Assembly: GCF_001574435.1 (NCBI RefSeq)
Contig: NZ_LOCN01000007.1
Coordinates: forward strand, 668,009 to 724,923
Origin: Moritella sp. JT01
GTDB lineage: Bacteria > Pseudomonadota > Gammaproteobacteria > Enterobacterales > Moritellaceae
Length of the DNA: 56,915 nt
Reading direction: 5' to 3'
Part shown: positions 1 through 7,447 of the stretch, piece after piece
How positions within the stretch are numbered: position 1 is the stretch's first letter
How the letters are laid out: the number at the start of each line of letters is the position of its first letter
The notes under the pieces: model-generated
What the model was told of the DNA's origin: nothing
Database searches by the model: none
The model's input: only the letters and a program-made list of their open reading frames with translations
Program-made: the position numbers and the translations under genes

Positions 1-45
1 GCTGGTTTTCAAGACCAGTGCATTCGGCCACTCTGCCACCCCTCC
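1..45 (-). tRNA. tRNA-Ser(UGA), 5' half, cut by window start
   Basis: Read on the minus strand the gene begins GGAGGGGTGGCAGAGTGG, a serine-type acceptor and D-arm start. It continues to an anticodon stem-loop with CTTGAAA, which places anticodon TGA (reads UCA codons). The long variable arm, T-arm and 3' end lie outside the window. A sigma70-type promoter lies directly upstream. Confidence 0.93.
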
Positions 46-60
46 GCAGCAATGGAGCGA

Positions 61-89
61 ATATTAGAGCAAGCACTTGAAGTTGTAAA
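61..89 (-). promoter_or_regulatory. Promoter of tRNA-Ser
   Basis: On the minus strand, -35 TTTACA (89-84) is followed by a 17-base spacer and -10 TAATAT (66-61). The stretch after the -10 (TCGCTCC) is GC-rich, as in stable-RNA promoters under stringent control. It sits about 15-20 bases before the mature tRNA 5' end. Confidence 0.7.
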
Positions 90-225
90 GCTTTATTCAT
101 CATAAGCACTTTGCTGCTCACTTTACGTTTAAATATCGTTCAAAAATAAACTTACAAGCACAATAGTGCTATTTATTGATCGAGAATACATCCCTCATCA
201 ATCCAATATTTTGGCGTGATAATTG

Positions 226-239
226 TTGATCAAAATCAA
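226..239 (+). promoter_or_regulatory. FNR box upstream of nrdDG
   Basis: TTGATCAAAATCAA matches the FNR consensus TTGAT-N4-ATCAA perfectly. A -10-like TAATAT at 264-269 puts the likely transcription start near 275, so the box is centred roughly 41-44 bases upstream. That is the class II activator position. FNR activation under oxygen limitation suits an oxygen-sensitive glycyl-radical reductase. Confidence 0.85.
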
Positions 240-352
240 TGCGCCAACAATAAATTTAAAGCCTAATATACTACATGTTGTGCCACTTGTTTAAATAACA
301 CCTATATGTGGTATCACACACTAATATATATTTTAAACTGAAGGAGTATTTT

Positions 353-2488
353 GTGGATTTTTTTGTCATTAAACGAGATGGTTGTCGTGTGCCGTTTAAC
401 ATTCAATGCATACAAAACGCCATTTTCGCAGCAGCTAAATCAGTGCAACAAGAAAGCCGTTGTTATGCGATAGAAATGGCAAATAAGGTTCATCAAGCCC
501 TCATCCAGCAAGATGTTTCCAGCGAACATGCTATCGAGATTCATACGATTCAAAACACCGTTGAAGATGTGTTGATGCAAGAAAGCAACAAACCCATTGC
601 CCGCGCTTATATCGAGTATCGTCATCAGCGCGATATAGCCCGTGAAACGCAAAGTATTCTAACCAACGAGATCAAAGGGCTTATTGAACAAAGTAACGAA
701 TCACTGCTTAATGAAAATGCCAATAAAGATAGTAAAGTGATCCCTACTCAGCGCGATTTACTGGCGGGAATTGTCGCGAAACATTATGCCAAGCAGCATA
801 TCTTGCCACGTGATATTGTTCATGCGCATGAATCTGGCGACATTCATTATCATGATCTTGATTATGCACCTTTCTTCCCGATGTTTAACTGTATGCTGAT
901 CGATCTTGATGGCATGTTAACGCATGGTTTTAAAATGGGTAACGCTGAGATTGAAACACCTAAATCAATTACCACAGCAACGGCAGTTACCGCACAAATT
1001 ATTGCACAAGTGGCCAGCCATATTTATGGTGGTACCACGATCAACCGTATTGATGAGATCTTAGCGCCATATGTCACCGCAAGTTTTAACAAAAACACCT
1101 TATTAGCAGAAGAATGGGATATCCCGAATAAAGAGAAGTTTGCTCGTTCACGCACAGAAAAAGAATGTTTCGATGCGTTCCAATCGTTGGAATATGAAGT
1201 TAATACCTTACACACCGCCAATGGCCAAACGCCCTTTGTCACCTTTGGTTTTGGTTTAGGGTCGACTTGGGAAGCACGTCTAATTCAGCAATCTATTCTT
1301 AAAAACCGTATTGCGGGTTTAGGTAAGAATCATAAAACGGCTGTTTTTCCAAAACTGGTCTTTGCGATCAAAGATGGTTTAAACCATAAATCCGCCGATG
1401 AAAATTACGACATTAAGCAACTTGCACTAGAGTGCGCAAGTAAACGTATGTATCCAGATATTTTAAATTACGACCAAGTAGTAAAAGTTACGGGGTCATT
1501 TAAAACACCCATGGGTTGCCGTAGTTTCTTAGGAAACTATGAAGAGCAAGGTGAATTAGTACATGAAGGCCGTAATAACCTAGGTGTTGTCAGCCTAAAT
1601 TTACCGCGTATCGCCATTCAAGCAAACGGTGATGAATTGCGATTCTATCAATTACTCGATGAACGCTTAATCCTGTGTAAACGCGCGCTGGAAACTCGAA
1701 TATCTCGCCTTAAAGGTGTCAAAGCGCGTGTTGCGCCAATCTTGTACATGGAAGGTGCTTGCGGTGTTCGTCTGCAAGAAGATGATGACGTATTAGACAT
1801 TTTCAAACATGGTCGTGCATCTATTTCTTTAGGCTACATAGGTTTACACGAAGCAATCAATGCACTATTTGGCAATCAAACACACCCTTTTGATAGTAAA
1901 ACATTGCAACAAAAAGCCATTGCCATGCTTACCCATATGAAAGCTATTACAGAGCTGTGGACTGCTGAAACTGGTTACGCATTTAGTTTGTATGCAACAC
2001 CGAGTGAAAATTTGTGTAGTCGTTTTGCTAAATTAGACAAAATCACCTTTGGTGATATCACGGATGTGACAGATAAAGGTTATTACACCAACAGTTTCCA
2101 CTTAGATGTTGAGAAGCAAGTGAATCCATATGACAAAATTGATTTTGAGATGCCCTATCCTGCGATTAGTAACGGTGGTTTTATCTGCTACGGTGAATAC
2201 CCGAATATGCAGCACAACATAGAGGCATTAGAAAACGTTTGGGATTACAGTTATTCACGGGTTCCTTATTATGGCACTAATACACCGATTGATGAATGTT
2301 ACGCCTGTGGTTATACCGGTGAGTTTGAATGTACCAGTAAAGGGTTCACCTGTCCTAAGTGCGGTAATCACGATGTTGCGAAAGTTTCTGTTACCCGTCG
2401 AGTCTGTGGTTACTTAGGCAGTCCGGATGCGCGTCCTTTTAATGAAGGTAAACAGGAAGAAGTAAAACGCCGCGTTAAACATTTATAA
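353..2488 (+). CDS. nrdD: Anaerobic ribonucleoside-triphosphate reductase
   Basis: This is the oxygen-sensitive class III ribonucleotide reductase, which makes dNTPs from NTPs using formate and a protein glycyl radical in the cytoplasm. The 711-residue product aligns almost end to end with E. coli NrdD (712) as I remember it. An ATP-cone domain (KRDGCRVPF) opens the protein, and the substrate-binding core has the MFNCMLID and GGTTINRIDE stretches. Two CxxC pairs near residues 655-675 form the zinc site, and RVCGYLG carries the radical glycine near residue 686. The GTG at 353 is chosen because AAGGAG sits six bases upstream and it matches the family N terminus; an in-frame GTG at 308 lacks a Shine-Dalgarno. 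Its activase nrdG follows 96 bases downstream. Confidence 0.97.
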   Translation: MDFFVIKRDGCRVPFNIQCIQNAIFAAAKSVQQESRCYAIEMANKVHQALIQQDVSSEHAIEIHTIQNTVEDVLMQESNKPIARAYIEYRHQRDIARETQSILTNEIKGLIEQSNESLLNENANKDSKVIPTQRDLLAGIVAKHYAKQHILPRDIVHAHESGDIHYHDLDYAPFFPMFNCMLIDLDGMLTHGFKMGNAEIETPKSITTATAVTAQIIAQVASHIYGGTTINRIDEILAPYVTASFNKNTLLAEEWDIPNKEKFARSRTEKECFDAFQSLEYEVNTLHTANGQTPFVTFGFGLGSTWEARLIQQSILKNRIAGLGKNHKTAVFPKLVFAIKDGLNHKSADENYDIKQLALECASKRMYPDILNYDQVVKVTGSFKTPMGCRSFLGNYEEQGELVHEGRNNLGVVSLNLPRIAIQANGDELRFYQLLDERLILCKRALETRISRLKGVKARVAPILYMEGACGVRLQEDDDVLDIFKHGRASISLGYIGLHEAINALFGNQTHPFDSKTLQQKAIAMLTHMKAITELWTAETGYAFSLYATPSENLCSRFAKLDKITFGDITDVTDKGYYTNSFHLDVEKQVNPYDKIDFEMPYPAISNGGFICYGEYPNMQHNIEALENVWDYSYSRVPYYGTNTPIDECYACGYTGEFECTSKGFTCPKCGNHDVAKVSVTRRVCGYLGSPDARPFNEGKQEEVKRRVKHL

Positions 2489-2544
2489 ATTATTCAATTT
2501 TTTACAAAACATTTATAAAAAACCATATTCAGATTAATTAACTA

Positions 2545-2569
2545 GCTAGCCAATTGCTTATTGGCTAGC
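2545..2569 (+). other. Perfect stem-loop between nrdD and nrdG
   Basis: A 10-bp perfect inverted repeat (gctagccaat / attggctagc) encloses a 5-base loop. No T tract follows, so it is not a standard terminator. It ends 15 bases before the nrdG start codon. It could be an mRNA-stability or processing hairpin that sets the NrdD:NrdG ratio; that role is inference. Confidence 0.6.
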
Positions 2570-2584
2570 GTTTAAGAAGTAAAG

Positions 2585-3100
2585 ATGCACTATTCTCAAT
2601 ATTTTAACCTTGATGTCATCAATGGCCCAGGTACAAGGGTCACCTTATTTGTCAGTGGTTGTGAACACCAATGCAAAGGCTGCTATAACCAATCGACTTG
2701 GTCTCCACGCAATGGTTCCCCATTCGATCAAGAGATAGAAGACAAGATAATTAATGATTTAAATGATACGCGTATACATCGCCGAGGATTAAGCTTAAGC
2801 GGCGGTGATCCACTCTACCCAGCAAACTTAAACGCTGTATTAAAACTAGTAAAAAGAGTTAAAAAAGAATGTATTGGCAAGGATATATGGCTATGGACTG
2901 GTTATACCATAGAGCAGTTAACACCTCAGCAAAGATGCATAGTTCAATACATTGATTGCCTTGTTGACGGTAAATTTGAACAGCAACAAGTAGACCCAAG
3001 TTTAAAATTTAGAGGTAGCAGAAATCAACGAATCATCACAATCACAAAAAGTAAAAAGATTGGCGACGTCGAGCACATTATTAACGAAGGAAAATATTAA
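2585..3100 (+). CDS. nrdG: Anaerobic ribonucleotide reductase activating protein
   Basis: NrdG is a radical-SAM enzyme that installs the glycyl radical on NrdD. The 171-residue product has the radical-SAM cysteines as CEHQCKGC near residues 26-33, preceded by NGPGTR and TLFVSGC. It then shows the NrdG-typical NDLNDTR, LSLSGGDPL and IWLWTGY stretches and the C-terminal VDGKFE. It is about 17 residues longer than E. coli NrdG, with a basic tail. It is the second gene of the FNR-controlled operon, expected to be co-transcribed with nrdD. Confidence 0.96.
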   Translation: MHYSQYFNLDVINGPGTRVTLFVSGCEHQCKGCYNQSTWSPRNGSPFDQEIEDKIINDLNDTRIHRRGLSLSGGDPLYPANLNAVLKLVKRVKKECIGKDIWLWTGYTIEQLTPQQRCIVQYIDCLVDGKFEQQQVDPSLKFRGSRNQRIITITKSKKIGDVEHIINEGKY

Positions 3101-3131
3101 ACAACCACAAGTAAATTAGTCGCATCACAAA

Positions 3132-3145
3132 TGATAGCGCTATCA
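3132..3145. promoter_or_regulatory. Palindrome resembling a LacI-family operator
   Basis: TGATAGCGCTATCA is a perfect 14-bp palindrome with the central CG step typical of LacI/GalR-family operators. No regulator or sugar gene of that type lies next to it, so the assignment rests on shape alone. Confidence 0.3.
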
Positions 3146-3810
3146 ATTACAGAAACACAATTAAAAAATTATTAATTGTGAAAAGGTTAATTTCAGAATT
3201 TAATACTTTTGGGATAGATCTGGGCTATTGAATAAATATTCTAATATTAAAGTCCTACGATGTACTATTACTTAATTAATAATATATGTTGCAAGGTCAA
3301 AACACCTTACCAAAATAAGTCATCTAAAATTAATTTTTTTGACTTAAATCACACCAAAATCATCAATAATCTAGGTTGAAAACGGTTAGGTTTTATAAAA
3401 TCTAACGCAAAAGTATTAGTGAAAAAGTCCACCAATCTACCTATAAATAAATATAAAATATAAAACAAACAGTAAGCCGTTGATAATTACCTGTTTTTAT
3501 TTTAAATGATTAAATTTATGCTAATACCCTACCACCAAATAATAGCTAACAACAATATTTAGAATATACCATCCAAAATAAGCATTATTTTTAATTTCAC
3601 ACGTCAATACTTGTCAATAACACGTAAAAAAGTAAACTTTTACGTTGTAGAAACGAAGCATAATGACGATTGAAAAAACAGAGCTTTTACACTAAACGTT
3701 AATATTTAGTTAACAGAACTTACCAACACAAAAACCTAACAACGCGTCATAAAATACTGACAAGGTGTTGTTAGAAAAGTTAAATATCCAGTTACGTTAA
3801 GGGAACATCA

Positions 3811-3839
3811 TTGACATTTATTTTCAAATCGATGATATT
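3811..3839 (+). promoter_or_regulatory. Predicted sigma70 promoter of the acyl-CoA reductase gene
   Basis: A perfect -35 TTGACA (3811-3816) is followed 17 bases later by -10-like GATATT (3834-3839, four of six consensus bases). This gives a start near 3846 and a leader of about 88 bases. Confidence 0.5.
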
Positions 3840-3933
3840 ACTACTACATAAGTGATATACACTCATTGTTATAAAATCGAAAAGTCGTTTTTATTTAACA
3901 AAAAGCAAACACAGTTTAATTGAGGATAATGGA

Positions 3934-5931
3934 ATGAAATACTTAGTTACCGGTGGTACAGGATTTATTGGTCGATTCTTAATTGAACGTCTAGTAGAGA
4001 GAGAAGATGCGTTAGTTTATGTATTAACTCGCCAAGGCTCAGAACACAAGTTCAATGCATTAAAGGATCGAGTGCATAAAAGTGTTAAAAGTCGTATCAA
4101 AATGGTTACTGGTGATATCACTAAAGCGAATTTAGGGATTGATGAGCAATGGTTAGCAGAACACACGGACCAAATTGATAATGTTTACCACCTTGCTGCA
4201 ATCTATGACATGAAGGCTGATGCTGAGTCACAAGAAACGGCAAACGTTGTTGGTACACGTAATGCCGTTGAAGCATCTATAAAGATTAAAGCAAAAAGCT
4301 TCCATCATGTAAGTTCGATTGCAGCGGCTGGTTTGTTCAATGGTACTTTCTACGAAGATATGTTTGAAGAAGCTGAAAATATGGATAACCCATATCTTCG
4401 CACTAAACATGTGTCTGAAAAAGTAGTGCGTGATGAATGCTCAATTCCTTTCCGTATTTATCGTCCAGGGATGGTTGTTGGCCACTCTAAAACAGGTGAA
4501 ATCGATAAAGTAGATGGTCCATACTATTTCTTCAAACTATTGAAAAAAATCCGTGAGACAATTCCAACGTGGATGCCTATGATAGGTGTTGAAGGCCGTC
4601 GTCTGAATATTGTCCCTGTCGACTATGTTGCAGATGCGATTGACTACATTAGCCATAAAGAAGAAGTACACAGTAACTGCTTCCACCTTGTTGATCCAAA
4701 ACCATTTAAAGTGGGCGAAGTACTTAATATCTTCGCAACAGCAGGGAACGCACCAAGAACGGCATTCCGAATTGATTCTCGAATCGCTAATTTCTTACCG
4801 GCTTCTGTTCGCCAAGCAATCACCCATTTACCCGCAGTAAAACAGCTTACTGAAGGGGTATTAAATGACCTTGGTATTCCAAAAGACGTATTGAACTTCC
4901 TTAACTACCCAACGAGCTTCGATGACCGTGAAACAGCACGTGCTCTAGAAGGTTCTAATATCAAAGTGCCTCGCTTAGACGCATACGCACCTGCGGTATG
5001 GGACTATTGGGAACGTAACCTAAATGATGATCTAATCAATGACATGACCCTGAAAGGTAATGTCAGTGGTAAAACAATTATCATCACAGGTGCAAGTTCT
5101 GGTATTGGTGAGGCAACGGCATTAAAACTCGCACCAACAGGCGCTAAATTAATCCTTGTCGCACGTGATGTCACAAAATTAGAAGCAACACAGGCGCAAA
5201 TCCAAGAACTTGGTGGTGAAGCACACATCTATTCATGTGATATTTCAAACATGGAATCATGTGATGAATTAGTTAAGTCAGTACTTGCTGAACATGAATT
5301 TGTGGATATCTTAATCAATAACGCAGGTCGCTCAATCCGTCGTTCAATTGATTTATCATTTGACCGTTTCCACGATTACGAAAGAACGATGCAGTTAAAC
5401 TACTTTGGTTCAATTCGTTTAATCATGGGCTTCACACCAAGTATGTTAGAGCGTAAAAAAGGGCATGTAATTAACATCTCTTCAATTGGTGTGTTAACAA
5501 ATGCGCCGCGTTTCTCTGCTTATGTTGCATCAAAAGCAGCACTTGATGCCTTTACGCGCTGTGCAGCATCCGAGTTTTCTGACCGTAACGTAAACATGAC
5601 GACGATTAACATGCCGTTAGTACGTACACCTATGATTGGTCCAACAAAAGTATATGAAAATGTACCAACACTTGCACCGTCAGAAGCGGCTGATTTAATT
5701 GTACAAGCGATTATTCGTAAGCCTAAACGTATCGCGACGAAAGTCGGTATTATGTCTGAAGTACTTTACTCACTATTCCCTAAAGTAAGTGAGATCATAA
5801 TGAACACGGGCTACCGTATGTTTAATGATTCAGCAGCGGCTAAAGGTAAACTAGAAGATAAAGATGAACCGACACAAGCAAGCACTGAACAAGTTGCATT
5901 TGCAGCTATCATGCGCGGTGTGCATTGGTAA
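3934..5931 (+). CDS. Fatty-alcohol-forming acyl-CoA/ACP reductase (two-domain SDR fusion)
   Basis: The 665-residue product joins two Rossmann domains. The N-terminal extended SDR/FAR-like domain has GGTGFIG at 7-13 and a YLRTK catalytic pair (Tyr154, Lys158). The C-terminal classical SDR domain has GASSGIG at about 386-392, SS at 516-517 and YVASK (Tyr530, Lys534). The order, length and stretches such as HLAAIYDMKAD, YRPGMVVGHS and AFAAIMRG match the Marinobacter fatty acyl-CoA reductase Maqu_2220 as I remember it. That enzyme reduces acyl-CoA or acyl-ACP with NADPH through aldehyde to primary alcohol. Both domains keep their nucleotide and catalytic residues, so both look active. The gene stands alone with its own promoter and terminator. 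No wax-ester synthase is in the window, so the fate of the alcohol is unknown. Confidence 0.88.
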   Translation: MKYLVTGGTGFIGRFLIERLVEREDALVYVLTRQGSEHKFNALKDRVHKSVKSRIKMVTGDITKANLGIDEQWLAEHTDQIDNVYHLAAIYDMKADAESQETANVVGTRNAVEASIKIKAKSFHHVSSIAAAGLFNGTFYEDMFEEAENMDNPYLRTKHVSEKVVRDECSIPFRIYRPGMVVGHSKTGEIDKVDGPYYFFKLLKKIRETIPTWMPMIGVEGRRLNIVPVDYVADAIDYISHKEEVHSNCFHLVDPKPFKVGEVLNIFATAGNAPRTAFRIDSRIANFLPASVRQAITHLPAVKQLTEGVLNDLGIPKDVLNFLNYPTSFDDRETARALEGSNIKVPRLDAYAPAVWDYWERNLNDDLINDMTLKGNVSGKTIIITGASSGIGEATALKLAPTGAKLILVARDVTKLEATQAQIQELGGEAHIYSCDISNMESCDELVKSVLAEHEFVDILINNAGRSIRRSIDLSFDRFHDYERTMQLNYFGSIRLIMGFTPSMLERKKGHVINISSIGVLTNAPRFSAYVASKAALDAFTRCAASEFSDRNVNMTTINMPLVRTPMIGPTKVYENVPTLAPSEAADLIVQAIIRKPKRIATKVGIMSEVLYSLFPKVSEIIMNTGYRMFNDSAAAKGKLEDKDEPTQASTEQVAFAAIMRGVHW

Positions 5932-5969
5932 TCTAACCAGTCTTGAACAGACGCTAATAAGATAATAAA

Positions 5970-6007
5970 AAGGGACCACTCTATATACTAAAAGTGGTCC
6001 CTTTTTT
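5970..6007 (+). terminator. Rho-independent terminator after the acyl-CoA reductase
   Basis: A 10-bp stem (agggaccact 5971-5980 / agtggtccct 5993-6002) is followed by a run of T. An A run precedes it, so it may also work from the opposite strand. Confidence 0.9.
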
Positions 6008-6059
6008 GATCGTTCTTATCATGTTAATCTATTGTTTTCTTTAACAAGGATGTATAAGA

Positions 6060-6500
6060 ATGAACAAATCATTGGGTTTCACACTCATCGAATTAATGAT
6101 CACAATCGCGATCTTTGCCATACTCATTGGCATTGGCGTTCCCAGTTACCGAAACACCATACAACAAAGCCGCATAGACGATGCGACCACATTGATTAAT
6201 AGCGCGCTTAGCTATGCTAAAAACACCGCGATTGCGCATAACCGTCCTTTGGATATGACGATATCGAGTAACACACTTACTTTAGCCACAAGTACTACGG
6301 CTGAAATTATTAATAAAACCACAATCACGACTGACACGAGCTCAATCTTATCGTTTACTACGCCAAATACCCCCATCACCTTTCGTGCTAATGGCACTGT
6401 CGCTACGGGCAATACGATTAGTTTCTGCACCGGTGATTCAGGTATTGAAATAGCTATCGGATTAAATGGTGATGCTGTCACGACCTCCGTCACCTGCTAG
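6060..6500 (+). CDS. Type IV pilin-like / GspH-FimT family pseudopilin
   Basis: The 146-residue product starts with a short basic leader and the prepilin motif GFTLIEL. Cleavage is expected after Gly7, with the methylated Phe next and Glu5 of the mature protein present. A hydrophobic helix follows (about residues 8-28), then a mostly beta, Thr-rich C-terminal domain with two cysteines (FCTG and the final Cys) that could form the usual C-terminal disulfide loop. Size and the SRIDDA/LSYAKNTAIAHNRP region fit FimT/GspH minor pseudopilins. No other pilus or type II secretion gene is nearby, so it probably works with an assembly system encoded elsewhere. AAGGA lies about 10 bases before the ATG. 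Confidence 0.8.
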   Translation: MNKSLGFTLIELMITIAIFAILIGIGVPSYRNTIQQSRIDDATTLINSALSYAKNTAIAHNRPLDMTISSNTLTLATSTTAEIINKTTITTDTSSILSFTTPNTPITFRANGTVATGNTISFCTGDSGIEIAIGLNGDAVTTSVTC

Positions 6501-6581
6501 TCACGGATAAGTCTTCTATTTCTATAAATAGATTCAAAGAATAAAACCATACTTTTACTTTTCCTCCCTGTGATAAAGTGA

Positions 6582-7006
6582 CGAATATTAGCGAGGGGTG
6601 CGAGAAGTGATGCGCCAATTAACCTGACTAACACACAAGAAGTCGCCAAACTAAAAAGGCTCGGACAGGTATCAAGGTGATAGGCAATAGTCTCGTTGCG
6701 CTTGATGCAGGGTTTCGTGTTAGCAAAGTACTAAAGGCAAAAGAACAAGGTAAAGAATGGGAAAAAACCATGGTGAAGGAAACTGCTGGTTTTGGATTAG
6801 GAACCGCAGCAGGAATTGCCGCTGGTGAGTATGTGATTGGTTCTGCTGTTGGTGTATTTCTTGCGAGTACGCCTGCGGGATGGATTATATTAATCGGCCT
6901 AGGTATCACGGCCGGTTATGGGGCATCTAAATTTGGTGATGGTATAGGTCAATATGTAGCAGGAAAAACATATGAGACAAGTTCAAGTATAAGATGGTTT
7001 GATTAG
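6582..7006 (+). pseudogene. Frameshifted remnant of a glycine-zipper (toxin-like) protein
   Basis: Two frames together make one protein-like sequence. Frame A (6582-6680) has no good start and encodes a stretch ending LKRLGQVSR before a TGA. The overlapping frame from 6677 (GTG) encodes 109 residues beginning MIGNSLVALDAGFRVSKV. The 3' frame has a charged helix, then alternating Gly/Ala-rich hydrophobic segments (about residues 38-85) with a TPAGWIILIG turn. Glycine zippers of this kind are seen in C-terminal domains of membrane-inserting toxins, for example T6SS- or colicin-like effectors. The N-terminal delivery part is absent. The GTG frame alone could still be translated (AGG seven bases upstream). 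Function is inference. Confidence 0.45.
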
Positions 7007-7016
7007 AGGATAATAT

Positions 7017-7364
7017 ATGGATAATCAAGCGATATTAGGTTTCGGTGGTTTTTTTGCATTCCTATTTTGGGCCATTATGTTAAAGGTTTTTGGTCTTATT
7101 TCGGTGCGTTACATTGAATCGAAAATGGTTAAAGACGGCTGTATTTTACCACCACGACGGGCTATGGGGTCGATTGAAATTAATTATGCGATAGTATTAT
7201 TGATACCTAAATCACGAATTAGCCGTTCTATGTATGCTTATTTTGGTATAGATGCTCAACGAATTGCACGAAAAAAAGATATCGTTTTAGCATGCTTACT
7301 GCATATATCGAGTTTCCTTATGTTTTCGTTTATGGGCATTTACTACTTTTTATATGTTGAATAA
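7017..7364 (+). CDS. Small membrane protein, possible cognate immunity protein
   Basis: I do not recognise a named family. The 115-residue product has two hydrophobic segments: residues about 7-28, and about 88-112 at the C terminus. Between them is a basic cytoplasmic-looking stretch (PPRRAMGS, RISRSM, RIARKKD). The start lies 10 bases after the stop of the toxin-like remnant, with AGAGGA overlapping that stop, so the two would be translationally coupled. A small polytopic protein directly behind a glycine-zipper toxin-like domain is the usual layout of an effector-immunity pair; here that is inference from arrangement only. Confidence 0.5.
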   Translation: MDNQAILGFGGFFAFLFWAIMLKVFGLISVRYIESKMVKDGCILPPRRAMGSIEINYAIVLLIPKSRISRSMYAYFGIDAQRIARKKDIVLACLLHISSFLMFSFMGIYYFLYVE

Positions 7365-7385
7365 TGAAGCACCAACTAACATAAA

Positions 7386-7420
7386 AAAGCGGCGTTAGAT
7401 TTACATCTAACGCCGCTTTA
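7386..7420. terminator. Bidirectional terminator between convergent genes
   Basis: A perfect 15-bp stem (aaagcggcgttagat 7386-7400 / atctaacgccgcttt 7405-7419) has a 4-base loop, with A and T runs at its ends. It can stop transcription from the small membrane gene on the plus strand and from fadJ on the minus strand. Confidence 0.9.
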
Positions 7421-7447
7421 AATTATATAAGCTAATGCATTACGCAA

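Larger units (their letters stand above)
3101..3933. other. 833-bp AT-rich intergenic region
   Basis: No convincing gene was found. It holds a 14-bp palindrome (3132-3145), a CACAATTAA/TTAATTGTG hairpin (3156-3180) about 55 bases past nrdG that may end that transcript weakly, and an ACGTAAAA/TTTTACGT hairpin (3622-3645). A degenerate FNR/CRP-like site TTGACTTAAATCAC is at 3339-3352. The right end carries the promoter of the acyl-CoA reductase gene. Confidence 0.6.

Noticed and set aside
297-332. NrdR boxes in the nrdD leader
   Set aside because: ACACC/GTGG-like stretches occur but spacing and half-sites do not match the paired 16-bp NrdR consensus.
308-352. Extended nrdD N terminus from GTG at 308
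   Set aside because: There is no ribosome site, and the family N terminus begins at the GTG at 353 next to AAGGAG.
3934-5931. Fusion artefact of two adjacent dehydrogenase genes
   Set aside because: The two-domain architecture and length match known fatty acyl-CoA reductases, with no internal start or frame disruption.
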